Assembly: GCA_024235995.1 (NCBI GenBank)
Contig: JACKLI010000001.1
Location: 3,410,001-3,474,000, forward strand
Source: Burkholderiaceae bacterium
GTDB taxonomy: Bacteria > Pseudomonadota > Gammaproteobacteria > Burkholderiales > Burkholderiaceae_C
DNA: 64,000 nucleotides
Direction: 5' to 3'
A program made the position numbers and the translations under genes. Shown piece after piece: positions 33,300 through 42,300 of the stretch. A model generated the notes under the pieces. The model was not told where the DNA came from. It saw nothing but the letters and a program-made list of their open reading frames with translations, and ran no database searches. Numbering within the stretch: the first letter of the stretch is position 1; every line of letters begins with the position of its first letter.

Positions 33300-34031
33300 A
33301 TGAACCAGGCAGTCAACCGAACCGACAAGATCGTGGTCGTCGACGACGACGCGCGCATCCGCGACCTGCTGCGCCGCTACCTGGCGCAGGAAGGCTTTGA
33401 GGTGATCGTGGCCGAGGATGCCAAGGCGCTGGCGCGCATCATGCTGCGCGAGGCCATCGATCTGATCGTGCTCGACCTGATGATGCCGGGCGAGGACGGC
33501 CTGTCGGTGTGCCGGCGCCTGCGCGCGGCCGGCGACAAGACCCCCGTCATCATGCTGACGGCCAAGGGCGAGGACGTGGACCGCATCGTCGGCCTGGAGG
33601 TCGGCGCCGACGACTACCTGGGCAAGCCCTTCAACCCGCGCGAGCTGCTGGCGCGCATCCACGCCGTGCTGCGCCGCCGCCCGCCGCAGGAGGCGCCCGG
33701 CGCGCCTTCGGCCGAGAACGAATCGGTCGCCTTCGGCCCCTTCCAGTTCGACCTGGGCGTGCGCGCGCTGCACAAGAACGGCGAGGAGATCTCGCTGACC
33801 ACCGGCGAGTTCGCCATGCTCAAGGCCCTGGTGCGCCACCCGCGCCAGCCGCTGTCGCGCGAGAAGCTGGCGCAGCTGGCGCGCGGGCGCGAGTTCGAGC
33901 CCTTCGACCGCAGCCTGGACGTGCAGGTCTCGCGCCTGCGCAAGCTGATCGAGCAGGACCCGGCCAGCCCGCGCTACATCCAGACGGTGTGGGGCGTGGG
34001 CTACGTGTTCGTGCCCGACGGCAACGCCTGA
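33300..34031 (+). CDS. ompR: OmpR-family response regulator
   Basis: A 243-residue two-component regulator. The receiver domain has the acidic DDD triad near its start (VVVDDDARIRD), the phospho-acceptor Asp about 59 in VLDLMMPGEDG and the Lys in NPREL-preceding DYLGKPFNP. The C-terminal winged helix includes LTTGEFAMLKALVRHPRQPLSR and SRLRKLIEQDP. The ATG at 33300 (MNQAVNRTD) is preferred over 33228. The histidine kinase gene follows 28 bases later. Osmotic or envelope control is likely by analogy with OmpR/EnvZ. Confidence 0.88.
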   Translation: MNQAVNRTDKIVVVDDDARIRDLLRRYLAQEGFEVIVAEDAKALARIMLREAIDLIVLDLMMPGEDGLSVCRRLRAAGDKTPVIMLTAKGEDVDRIVGLEVGADDYLGKPFNPRELLARIHAVLRRRPPQEAPGAPSAENESVAFGPFQFDLGVRALHKNGEEISLTTGEFAMLKALVRHPRQPLSREKLAQLARGREFEPFDRSLDVQVSRLRKLIEQDPASPRYIQTVWGVGYVFVPDGNA

Positions 34032-34059
34032 TCCGCCGCCTCGCCGCCCAGGCCTTGCG

Positions 34060-35538
34060 ATGACGACGGCCGCGCCGACCGAGATCGACCTTCCCACCGA
34101 ACCGGGCGCCAGCCACCCCGCGCCGCTGGAGCCGGCCGACTCGCTGAACGCGCCGCTCGAAGGCGAGCGGCCGGCGCCGCGCTGGCGCGTCAGCCTGTTC
34201 TGGCGCACCTTCTTTTTGCTGAGCGTGCTGCTGCTGGCCAGCGCCTGGGGCTGGTACCAGCTGTTTCGCACGCAGGAATACGAGCCGCGCGTGCTGGCCA
34301 ACGCGCAGCAGATCGCCTCGCTGGTCAACCTCTCGCGCGCGGCGCTGATCCACTCGGACGCCATTGCCCGCGTGTCGCTCATCAAGACCCTGGCCGACCA
34401 GGAGAAGGTGCGCATCCTGCCGCGCGAGCCGGGCGACAAGTTCACGCCCTTCGCGCAAAACCGGCTGGAGCAGCGCATCACGCGCGAGCTGCAGGCGCGC
34501 CTGGGCGCGGGCACGGTGGTGGCCGGCAGCGTCAACGGCGAGACCGGGCTGTGGGTGGGCTTCTCGATCGAGGGCGACTCGTACTGGCTGCTGATGGACC
34601 GCTCGCGCGTGGGCGCCCTGCTGGGCGGGCCGACCTGGCTGCTGTGGCTGGCCACGCTGGGCGCGGTGTCGGTGATCGGCGCGGCGGTGCTGGCGCGGCT
34701 GATCAACCGGCCGCTCAAGCAGCTGTCGATCGCCGCGGCGCGCGTGCGCGCGGGCAACTACGCGCAGACGCACCTGGACGAAGGCGCCCGCGCCAGCGAG
34801 ATCCGCGAGGTCAACATCAGCTTCAACCGCATGGCCGAGCAGCTGTCGCTGATCGAGCAGGACCGCGCCGAGATGCTGGCCGGCATCTCGCACGATTTGC
34901 GCACGCCGCTGGCGCGCCTGCGGCTGGAAACCGAGATGAGCGTGCCCGACGCCGAGGCGCGCGAGCACATGGCGGCCGACATCACGCAGGTGGACACCAT
35001 CATCGGCAAGTTCCTGGACTACGCGCGGCCCGACCACATCGCGCTGGCGCCCATGCCGCTGGCCGAGCTGGTGCAGGCCGCCGTGCAGCCCTTCGCGGTG
35101 CACGAGGACATGCAGGTGCAGGTGACGATCCCGGCGCCCTTGTGCGTGATCGCCGACGAGATCGAGCTGACGCGGGTGCTGTCCAACCTGCTGGAGAACG
35201 CGCGCCGCTACGGCCGCTCGCCCGACGACGGCGTCACGCGCGTGCGCATCGCCGCCCTGGCGCAGGACCCCTGGGTGGTGCTGCGCGTGCGCGACCTGGG
35301 GCCGGGCGTGCCGCCCGACCAGCTGCCGCTGCTGACGCGCCCCTTCTTTCGCGGCGACAGCGCCCGCACCTCGGCCACCGGCTCGGGCCTGGGCCTGTCC
35401 ATCGTCGTCAAGATGGTGGAGAACATGGGCGGCACGCTGCAGCTGGCCAACCACCCCAGCGGCGGCCTGATGGCCACCGTCCGCCTGCGCCGCGCCGACA
35501 GCGGCGACGCGCCCGGTACCGCGCCCAGTTCGGTGTAG
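34060..35538 (+). CDS. envZ: EnvZ-like sensor histidine kinase
   Basis: A 492-residue inner-membrane kinase. An N-terminal cytoplasmic tail of about 45 residues, a first membrane helix (FFLLSVLLLASAWGWY), a periplasmic domain, a second helix (LLWLATLGAVSVIGAAVLA) and a HAMP linker lead to the DHp domain with SHDLRTPLARLR (His about 278). The ATPase domain shows NLLENARRYG (N-box), DLGPGVP (G1) and GSGLGLSIVVKM (G2). It pairs with the OmpR-like gene directly upstream. The stop is convergent with ispF, eight bases away. Confidence 0.9.
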   Translation: MTTAAPTEIDLPTEPGASHPAPLEPADSLNAPLEGERPAPRWRVSLFWRTFFLLSVLLLASAWGWYQLFRTQEYEPRVLANAQQIASLVNLSRAALIHSDAIARVSLIKTLADQEKVRILPREPGDKFTPFAQNRLEQRITRELQARLGAGTVVAGSVNGETGLWVGFSIEGDSYWLLMDRSRVGALLGGPTWLLWLATLGAVSVIGAAVLARLINRPLKQLSIAAARVRAGNYAQTHLDEGARASEIREVNISFNRMAEQLSLIEQDRAEMLAGISHDLRTPLARLRLETEMSVPDAEAREHMAADITQVDTIIGKFLDYARPDHIALAPMPLAELVQAAVQPFAVHEDMQVQVTIPAPLCVIADEIELTRVLSNLLENARRYGRSPDDGVTRVRIAALAQDPWVVLRVRDLGPGVPPDQLPLLTRPFFRGDSARTSATGSGLGLSIVVKMVENMGGTLQLANHPSGGLMATVRLRRADSGDAPGTAPSSV

Positions 35539-35546
35539 AGCGGCCG

Positions 35547-36044
35547 CTACCGCACCAGCAGCAGCACCGCGCGCGCCTCGATGGCGGCGCCCTGCCCCAC
35601 CGGGCCCAGGCGCTCGGCCGTCTTGGCCTTGACGTTGACCTGCGCCGGCTCCAGGCCCAGCAGCGCGGCGATGCGCGCCACCATGGCCGCGCGGTGCGGC
35701 GCCAGGCGCGGCGCCTGCGCCACCACCGTGGCGTCCACGTTGCCCACGCGCCAGCCCGCGGCCTGCACGCGGGCCCAAGCCTCGGCCAGCAACGCGGCCG
35801 AATCGGCGCCCTGAAAGCGCGCGTCGGTGTCGGGGAAATGCGTGCCGATGTCGCCCAGCCCGGCCGCGCCCAGCAGCGCGTCGGTGATGGCGTGCAGCAG
35901 CACGTCGGCGTCGGAATGGCCCAGCAGGCCGTGCGTGTGCGGCACGTTCACGCCGCCGATCACCAGCGGGCGGCCGCGCACCAGGGCGTGCACGTCCCAG
36001 CCTTCGCCGATGCGAAACGCGGGGGGCGTCGAGCTTGCGTTCAT
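35547..36044 (-). CDS. ispF: 2-C-methyl-D-erythritol 2,4-cyclodiphosphate synthase
   Basis: A 165-residue enzyme of the non-mevalonate isoprenoid pathway. The zinc-binding Asp-x-His pair is in GEGWDVHAL, followed by LGHSDADVLLHAITDALLGAAGLGDIGTHFPDTD, the family signature, and VNVKAKTAERLGPVGQGAAIEA near the C-terminus. The ATG at 36044 overlaps the ispD stop by four bases, so ispD and ispF are translated in a coupled way. Confidence 0.96.
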   Translation of the reverse strand: MNASSTPPAFRIGEGWDVHALVRGRPLVIGGVNVPHTHGLLGHSDADVLLHAITDALLGAAGLGDIGTHFPDTDARFQGADSAALLAEAWARVQAAGWRVGNVDATVVAQAPRLAPHRAAMVARIAALLGLEPAQVNVKAKTAERLGPVGQGAAIEARAVLLLVR

Positions 36045-36742
36045 GCCTGGCGGCTCCTCAAAATGGCCTCGGCCAAGGCAAAGTCTTCCGGATACGTCAC
36101 CTTGAAGTTCTGCGCGCTGCCGCGCACCAGCAGCGGCTGCTGGCCCGTGGCCTCGATGGCGCTGGCCTCGTCGGTGATGCCGGCAAAGCCGCTGCCGGCG
36201 TGCGCCGCCAGCGCCGCGTGCAGCGCGCCCAGGCGAAACATCTGCGGCGTCTGCGCCAGCCATTTGTCGGCACGCGCCAAAGTGCCCACCGCGCGCCCGT
36301 CCGCCGCGCGCTTGAGCGTGTCGGCCAGCGGCAGCGCCAGCAGGCCGCCCACGGCATCGGGCAGGCAGGCGTCGATCAGCGCCTCGATCTGCGCCGGCGT
36401 GACCAGGCAGCGCGCGGCATCGTGCACCAGCACCCAGTCGCCTGGCCGGGCGCCCGTGGCCAGCAGGTAGCCCAGCCCGTTGAACACGCTCTCGGCGCGC
36501 GTGCCGCCGCCGCAGGGGGCCCGCTCGACCGGCGCGCGCACGTCGTCCATTTGGCCGTCGCCCGGCGCCACCACCACCAGCACGCGGGCGATGCGCGCCA
36601 CCGCCACGAAGGCCGCCAGCGTGTGGCGCACCAGCGGCTGGCCGGCCACGCGCTGGTACTGCTTGGGCTGGGCCGTGCCCGCGCGCGAGCCGCTGCCGGC
36701 GCAGGGCAGCAGGGCAAAGCAGCGGGGGGCGTCAAGGGACAT
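36041..36742 (-). CDS. ispD: 2-C-methyl-D-erythritol 4-phosphate cytidylyltransferase
   Basis: A 233-residue cytidylyltransferase that makes CDP-ME in the MEP pathway. The CTP-binding loop is PCAGSGSRAGTAQPKQY, and VLVHDAARCLVT and the C-terminal KVTYPEDFALAE are conserved signatures. The start ATG at 36742 is used; a TTG directly before it is also in frame. A dispersed repeat copy lies immediately upstream of the start, so the promoter lies in or beyond it. Confidence 0.96.
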   Translation of the reverse strand: MSLDAPRCFALLPCAGSGSRAGTAQPKQYQRVAGQPLVRHTLAAFVAVARIARVLVVVAPGDGQMDDVRAPVERAPCGGGTRAESVFNGLGYLLATGARPGDWVLVHDAARCLVTPAQIEALIDACLPDAVGGLLALPLADTLKRAADGRAVGTLARADKWLAQTPQMFRLGALHAALAAHAGSGFAGITDEASAIEATGQQPLLVRGSAQNFKVTYPEDFALAEAILRSRQA

Positions 36743-36747
36743 CAATA

Positions 36748-36811
36748 ACTACCAAATCAATAGCTGGTTGCGCTTGTTGGATGCGGTCGAGAGGCCTATT
36801 TTGCTTTAAAA
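36748..36811 (+). repeat. Dispersed short repeat, copy upstream of ispD
   Basis: ACTACCAAATCAAT, AGCTG at 36762, GTTGCGCTTGTTG, GATGCGG, then GAGAGGCCTATTTTGCTTTAA. This is one of the best-preserved copies. It separates ispD from the stop of the molybdopterin subunit gene. Confidence 0.8.
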
Positions 36812-36816
36812 ACGGA

Positions 36817-39147
36817 TCATCCCTCTTGCAGCAAGGCCCACATCCGCGCCGGGCTCAAAGGCATCTGCAGCCGCGGCGCCAGCTCGGGCCGGCCGGCGCG
36901 CGCCAGCGCATCGGCCACGGCGTTGACCACGCAGGGCGTGGCGCCGATGGTGCCCAGCTCGCCCACGCCCTTCACACCCATGGGGTTGTTGGTGCAGGGC
37001 GTGGACAGGTCCATCTCGGTCTTGAAGCGGGCGGCGATGTCGTCGGCGCGCGGCGCGGCGTAGTCCATCAGGCTGCCGGTCAGCAGCTGGCCGGACGACT
37101 CGTCGTACACCACGCGCTCCAGCAGCGCCTGGCCGATGCCCTGCACCGCCCCGCCGTCGAGCTGCCCGCGCACGATCAGCGGGTTGACCACGCGGCCGAC
37201 GTCGTTGACGCTGGCGTAGGCCACCAGCTGCACCACGCCGGTCCGCGGGTCCAGCTCGACCTCGCAGATGTGCGCGCCGTTGGGCCAGGTGGGGCCCGCC
37301 ACGGTGTGCGTGTGCTCGACCCCGATGTGGCCGCCCGGCTGGCGCCTCGCCAGCTCGAACAGATCGATCGCGTGGTCGGTGCCCGCCACGGCAAAGCGCC
37401 CGGCGGCGTAGCGGATGTCCTCGGGCGCGGCCTCCAGCTCGCGCGCGGCCAGCTGCCTGGCCTCCTGCACCGCGCGCTCGGCCCCGGTGTGCATGGCCGA
37501 GCCGCCGGTGAACAGCGAGCGCGAGCCCGCGCTGCCGAAGCCGTTGCCGCGGTCGGTGTCGCCCAGCACCACGCGCACGCGCTCGATCGGCACGTCGAAC
37601 ACATCGACCACCAGCTGCGCGAGAGACGTGGCGATACCCTGGCCCATCTGGTTGACGGCGGAATAGACCTCGATGACGCCGTCGGCCTTGACGTCGATGG
37701 TCACGCGCTCTTCAAAGGCGTTGCCGCCCGTCCACTCCAGGAAGGTGGCGATGCCCAGCCCGCGCCACAGCCCGCGCGCCTTCGCCTCGGCCACGCGCGC
37801 GGCAAAGCCGTCCCAGTCGGCCAGCGGCAGCGCCTGGTCCAGCACGTGCTCGAAGCGCCCCACGTCGTAGGTCTGCCCCATGGGGTTGGTGTAGGGCATC
37901 TGCTCGGGACGGATGAAGTTGCGCCGGCGCAGTTGCACGCGGTCGATGCCGGTCTGGCGCGCGGCCTCGTCCATCAGGCGCTCGATGTTGAAGATGGCCT
38001 CGGGCCGGCCCGCGCCGCGGTACGCGCCGGTGGGCGCCTGGTGCGTCAGCACGGCGCGGAAGTGGAAGTCGATCACCGGCACGTCGTACACGCTGGTCTG
38101 CACCCAGGGGCCGATCAGCAGCTGGATGACCACGCCGGTGCCCTGCGCGTAGGCGCCCACGTTGGCGTGCGAGTGCACGCGCAGCGCCAGGATGCGGCCG
38201 CCCGCGTCCAGCGCCAGCTCCAGGTGCGCCTGCAGGTCGCGCCCGTGGGTGGTGCTGAGGAACTCCTCGCTGCGATCGGCCGCCCAGCGCACCGGCCGGC
38301 CGGTGGCGCGCGCGGCCCAGGCGAGGACCACGTCCTCGGGGTAGGCGCCGGTCTTCATGCCGAAGCCGCCGCCCACGTCGCCCACGCGCACGCGCACCGA
38401 CTCGGGCGCCAGGCCCAGCGCGGCGGCCACGGCCGCGCGCACGCCGGTGGGCATTTGCGAGGACAGGTGCATGTCCAGCCGGCCACGGGCCGCGTCCCAC
38501 GCGGCGCGCACGCTGCGCGGCTCCAGCGACAGCGCCACCACACGCTGGTGCGTCAGCTCCAGCCGCACGACGTGCGCGGCCTGGCCGAAGGCCGCCTGCG
38601 CCGCCCCGGCGTCGCCATGGCGCGCCTCGCAGGCGATGTTGTCGGGCGCCGCGGGCATGACCACGGCCTCGGCGCGCAAGGCCGCTTCCAGGCTGGGCAC
38701 GGCCGGCCGCTCGGCGTAGTCCACGAACACCGCTTCGGCGGCATCGCGCGCCTGCTGCAGCGTGTCGGCCACCACCAGCGCCACCGCCTCGCCGACGAAG
38801 CGCGCCGCATCGACCGCCAGCGGATGGCGCGCCGGGGTGGCGCAGTCGCTGCCGTCGGCGCGCTTGAAGGGCGCGCCCGTGGCCATGGGCGGCACGCCGG
38901 CGGCACGCAGGTCGGCGCCGCTGAACACGCCGCGCACGCCCGGCATGGCGCGGGCCGCGTCGGCGTCGACGCCGACGATGGCCGCATGGGCGTGCGGCGA
39001 GCGCACGAACACGGCCCAGCCGTCGCCGGGCTGCCCCAGGTCGTCGGTGTAGCGCCCACGCCCCTGCAGCAGCGCATCGTCCTCCAGGCGCCGCACGGCC
39101 TGGCCGCTGCCGAAGCGCGCGGCGATGGGAGTGGATGCATCGGTCAT
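36817..39147 (-). CDS. Molybdenum-hydroxylase (xanthine dehydrogenase/aldehyde oxidase family) large subunit
   Basis: A 776-residue molybdopterin-binding subunit of the XdhB/CoxL family. N-terminal AOX domain with RRLEDDALLQGRGRYTDD; Mo-cofactor motifs GGGFGMKTGAYPED, the loop GAYRGAGRPEA, QMGQGIATSLAQL, GDTDRGNGFGSAGSR and the C-terminal GVGELGTIG with the catalytic Glu. The loop has AYRGAGR instead of the AYRCSFR of true CO dehydrogenase, so this is a form II-type enzyme of unknown substrate. The FAD and iron-sulfur subunit genes are not adjacent on either side, which is unusual for the family. Confidence 0.88.
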   Translation of the reverse strand: MTDASTPIAARFGSGQAVRRLEDDALLQGRGRYTDDLGQPGDGWAVFVRSPHAHAAIVGVDADAARAMPGVRGVFSGADLRAAGVPPMATGAPFKRADGSDCATPARHPLAVDAARFVGEAVALVVADTLQQARDAAEAVFVDYAERPAVPSLEAALRAEAVVMPAAPDNIACEARHGDAGAAQAAFGQAAHVVRLELTHQRVVALSLEPRSVRAAWDAARGRLDMHLSSQMPTGVRAAVAAALGLAPESVRVRVGDVGGGFGMKTGAYPEDVVLAWAARATGRPVRWAADRSEEFLSTTHGRDLQAHLELALDAGGRILALRVHSHANVGAYAQGTGVVIQLLIGPWVQTSVYDVPVIDFHFRAVLTHQAPTGAYRGAGRPEAIFNIERLMDEAARQTGIDRVQLRRRNFIRPEQMPYTNPMGQTYDVGRFEHVLDQALPLADWDGFAARVAEAKARGLWRGLGIATFLEWTGGNAFEERVTIDVKADGVIEVYSAVNQMGQGIATSLAQLVVDVFDVPIERVRVVLGDTDRGNGFGSAGSRSLFTGGSAMHTGAERAVQEARQLAARELEAAPEDIRYAAGRFAVAGTDHAIDLFELARRQPGGHIGVEHTHTVAGPTWPNGAHICEVELDPRTGVVQLVAYASVNDVGRVVNPLIVRGQLDGGAVQGIGQALLERVVYDESSGQLLTGSLMDYAAPRADDIAARFKTEMDLSTPCTNNPMGVKGVGELGTIGATPCVVNAVADALARAGRPELAPRLQMPLSPARMWALLQEG

Positions 39148-39234
39148 GGTCGGCCTTCGGGTTTTTCGGTGAAGCTGGGACTATAGGGCGGCCCGCCGCC
39201 GGTCGCACCGCGAGCGGTCGCACCGGCCTGGTTA

Positions 39235-39299
39235 GCTATCGTCGTGATAGCTGATTGCGCTTGTCTGGCACTGGCTGGCAACCTATTTGTCCTGCAAAA
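39235..39299 (+). repeat. Dispersed short repeat, copy between the large subunit gene and mfd
   Basis: GCTATCGTCGTGAT, AGCTG at 39249, ATTGCGCTTGTCTG, then ACCTATTTGTCCTGCAAAA. It lies in the 241-base divergent region upstream of mfd. Confidence 0.7.
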
Positions 39300-39336
39300 G
39301 CGCAAGAACCCCCGAATCACTAAAATCAGCTCCGCC

Positions 39337-39364
39337 ACCCCCGCCCACCCGGCCGGGGGTTTTT
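39337..39364 (+). terminator. Terminator-like hairpin in the mfd leader
   Basis: ACCCCCG and CGGGGGT pair as a seven-base stem with a ten-base loop, followed by five T residues, 25 bases before the mfd start. No rightward gene precedes it closely, so it may be a leader attenuator or serve the opposite direction poorly; the function is uncertain. Confidence 0.5.
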
Positions 39365-39388
39365 GTCGTTTCTGCTTTCCGATCTTCG

Positions 39389-42300
39389 ATGCAACTGCCC
39401 AAGCTCATCCCCGGCAAACGCCACGCCCTGCCGCGCCCGCCCGGCTCCAGCGATGCGCTGTGGCTGGCCGCCCTGGCGGCGCGCGAGCAGGCGGCCGGGC
39501 AGCTCACCGCCATCGTCACGGCCGACGCCTCGGACGCGCGCCGCCTGCAGGACGAGCTGGCCTTCTTCGCGCCGCAGCTGCGCGTCACGCTGTTCCCAGA
39601 CTGGGAGACCCTGCCCTACGACAGCTTCTCGCCGCACCAGGACCTGATCAGCGAGCGCCTGGCCACGCTGTGGGCCATTCGCCAGCGCCAGACCGACGTG
39701 GTGCTGGTGCCCGCCACCACGGCGCTGTACCGGCTGGCGCCGCCCGGCTTTCTGGCCGGCTACACCTTCGACTTCAAGCAGGGGCAAAAGCTGGACGAGG
39801 CGGCGCTGAAGGCGCAGCTCACCCTGGCCGGCTACCAGCACGTGACGCAGGTGGTCAGCCCCGGCGAATACGCGGTGCGCGGCGGGCTGATCGACTTGTT
39901 TCCGATGGGCTCGCCGCAGCCCTTCCGGGTCGATCTGTTCGACGACGAGATCGACTCGATCCGCGCGTTCGACCCCGACAGCCAGCGCAGCCTGTACCCC
40001 GTGCCCGCCGTGCGCCTGCTGCCGGGGCGCGAGTTTCCGATGGACGAGGCCGCGCAGGCGCGCTTTCGCAGCCGCTGGCGCGAGCTGCTGGAGGGCGACC
40101 CCACGCGCAGCCGCCTCTACAAGGACATGGGCAACGGCGTGGCCAGCGCCGGTATCGAGTACTACCTGCCGCTGTTCTTCGAGCACACGGCCAGCGTGTT
40201 CGATTACCTGGGCGAGCAGGCCACGCTGGTGCTGCATGGCGATCTGGAAGCGGCCTTCCAGCAGTTCACGCAGGACACGCGCGAGCGCCACCGCCTGGCC
40301 CAAGGCGACCCCGAGCGGCCGGTGCTGCCGCCCGAGGCGCTGTTCCTGAGCGCCGAAGACTTCTACCTGGCCGCCAAGCCGCTGCCTCAACTGGCGCTGC
40401 GCCCCGGCATTGCCGATGTGGGCGAAAGCGCCTTCGCGCAAGCGCTGCCCGACCTGACGGCCACGCGCGGCGCCGACGACCCGCTGGCGCGCCTGCAAGC
40501 CCACATCCGCACCAGCGCCCAGCGCGTGCTGGTGCTGGCCGAAAGCGCGGGCCGCCGCGAAAGCCTGCTGGACTTTCTGCGCGCCAGCGGCCTGAACCCG
40601 CCCGCCTTCGACTCGCTGGCCGAGTTCGAGGCCAGCGACGAAAAGACCGGCATCGCCACCGCCGCACTGGCCCAGGGCTTTGCCTGGCTGGCCGGCGGCA
40701 TCGACTTCGTCACCGAGTCCGAGCTGTTCGCGCAGGGCGCCACCACGCGCCGGCGCAAGAAGCAGGAGCAGGAGAGCGACGTCGAGGCGCTGATCAAGGA
40801 CCTGAGCGAGCTGAAGGTGGGCGACCCTGTGGTGCACACCCAGCACGGCATCGGGCGCTACCGCGGCCTGGTCAACCTGGACGTGGGCGCCACCAACCCC
40901 GACGGCAGCGCCGCGCCGCAGGAGTTTCTGCACCTCGAATACGCCGGCGACGCGGTGCTGTACGTGCCGGTGTCGCAGCTGCACCTGATCGGCCGCTACA
41001 CCGGCGTGTCGGCCGAAGAAGCGCCGCTGCACAAGCTGGGCAGCGGCCAGTGGGAAAAGGCCAAGCGCAAGGCCGCCGAGCAGGTGCGCGACGCAGCCGC
41101 CGAGCTGCTCAACATCCACGCCCGACGCGCCGCGCGCGAGGGCCATGCCTTCCGCTACTCGGCGCACGACTACGAGCAGTTCGCGGCCGACTTCGGCTTT
41201 GAGGAGACGGCCGACCAGAGCGCCGCCATCCACGCCGTGATCCAGGACATGATCAGCCCGCGCCCCATGGACCGGCTGGTGTGCGGCGACGTGGGCTTTG
41301 GCAAGACCGAGGTGGCCCTGCGCGCCGCCTTCGTGGCCGTCACCGGCGGCAAGCAGGTGGCCCTGCTGGCGCCCACCACGCTGCTGGCCGAGCAGCACTA
41401 CCTGACCCTGGCCGACCGCTTTGCCAAGTGGCCCGTCAAGGTGGCGCAGATGAGCCGCTTTCGCAGCGCCAAGGAGGTCAATGCCACCCTCAAGGGCCTG
41501 GAAGACGGCAGCGTGGACATCGTGGTGGGCACGCACAAGCTGCTGAGCGAAAAGGCGCACTTCAAGAACCTGGGCCTACTCATCATCGACGAGGAACACC
41601 GCTTCGGCGTGCGCCACAAGGAGGCCATGAAGCAGCTGCGCGCCGAGGTGGACGTGCTCACGCTGACGGCCACGCCCATCCCGCGCACCATGGGCATGGC
41701 GCTGGAGGGCTTGCGCGACCTCAGCGTGATCGCCACCGCGCCACAGCGCCGGCTGGCCATCAAGACCTTCGTGCGCAACGAGGGCACCGGCGTGATCCGC
41801 GAGGCGGTGCTGCGCGAGCTGAAGCGCGGCGGGCAGGTCTACTTTCTGCACAACGAGGTCGAGACCATCGAGAACCGCCGCCAGGCGCTGGAGAAAATCC
41901 TGCCCGAAGCGCGCATCGCCATCGCCCACGGCCAGATGCCCGAGCGCGAGCTGGAGCGCGTGATGCGCGACTTCGTGGCGCAGCGCCACAACCTGCTGCT
42001 GTGCTCCACCATCATCGAGACCGGCATCGACGTGCCCACGGCCAACACCATCGTCATCGCGCGCGCCGACAAGTTCGGCCTGGCCCAGCTGCACCAGCTG
42101 CGCGGGCGCGTGGGCCGCAGCCACCACCAAGCCTATGCCTACCTGCTGGTGCCCGAGATCGAGGGCCTGACCAAGCAGGCCGCGCAGCGCCTGGACGCCA
42201 TCCAGCAGATGGAGGAGCTGGGCAGCGGCTTCTACCTGGCCATGCACGACCTGGAGATCCGCGGTGCCGGCGAGGTGCTGGGCGAGAACCAGAGCGGCAA

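Noticed and set aside
36817..39147. Annotation as aerobic CO dehydrogenase large subunit (coxL)
   Set aside because: The active-site loop reads AYRGAGR instead of the AYRCSFR of true CO dehydrogenase, and coxM and coxS are absent.
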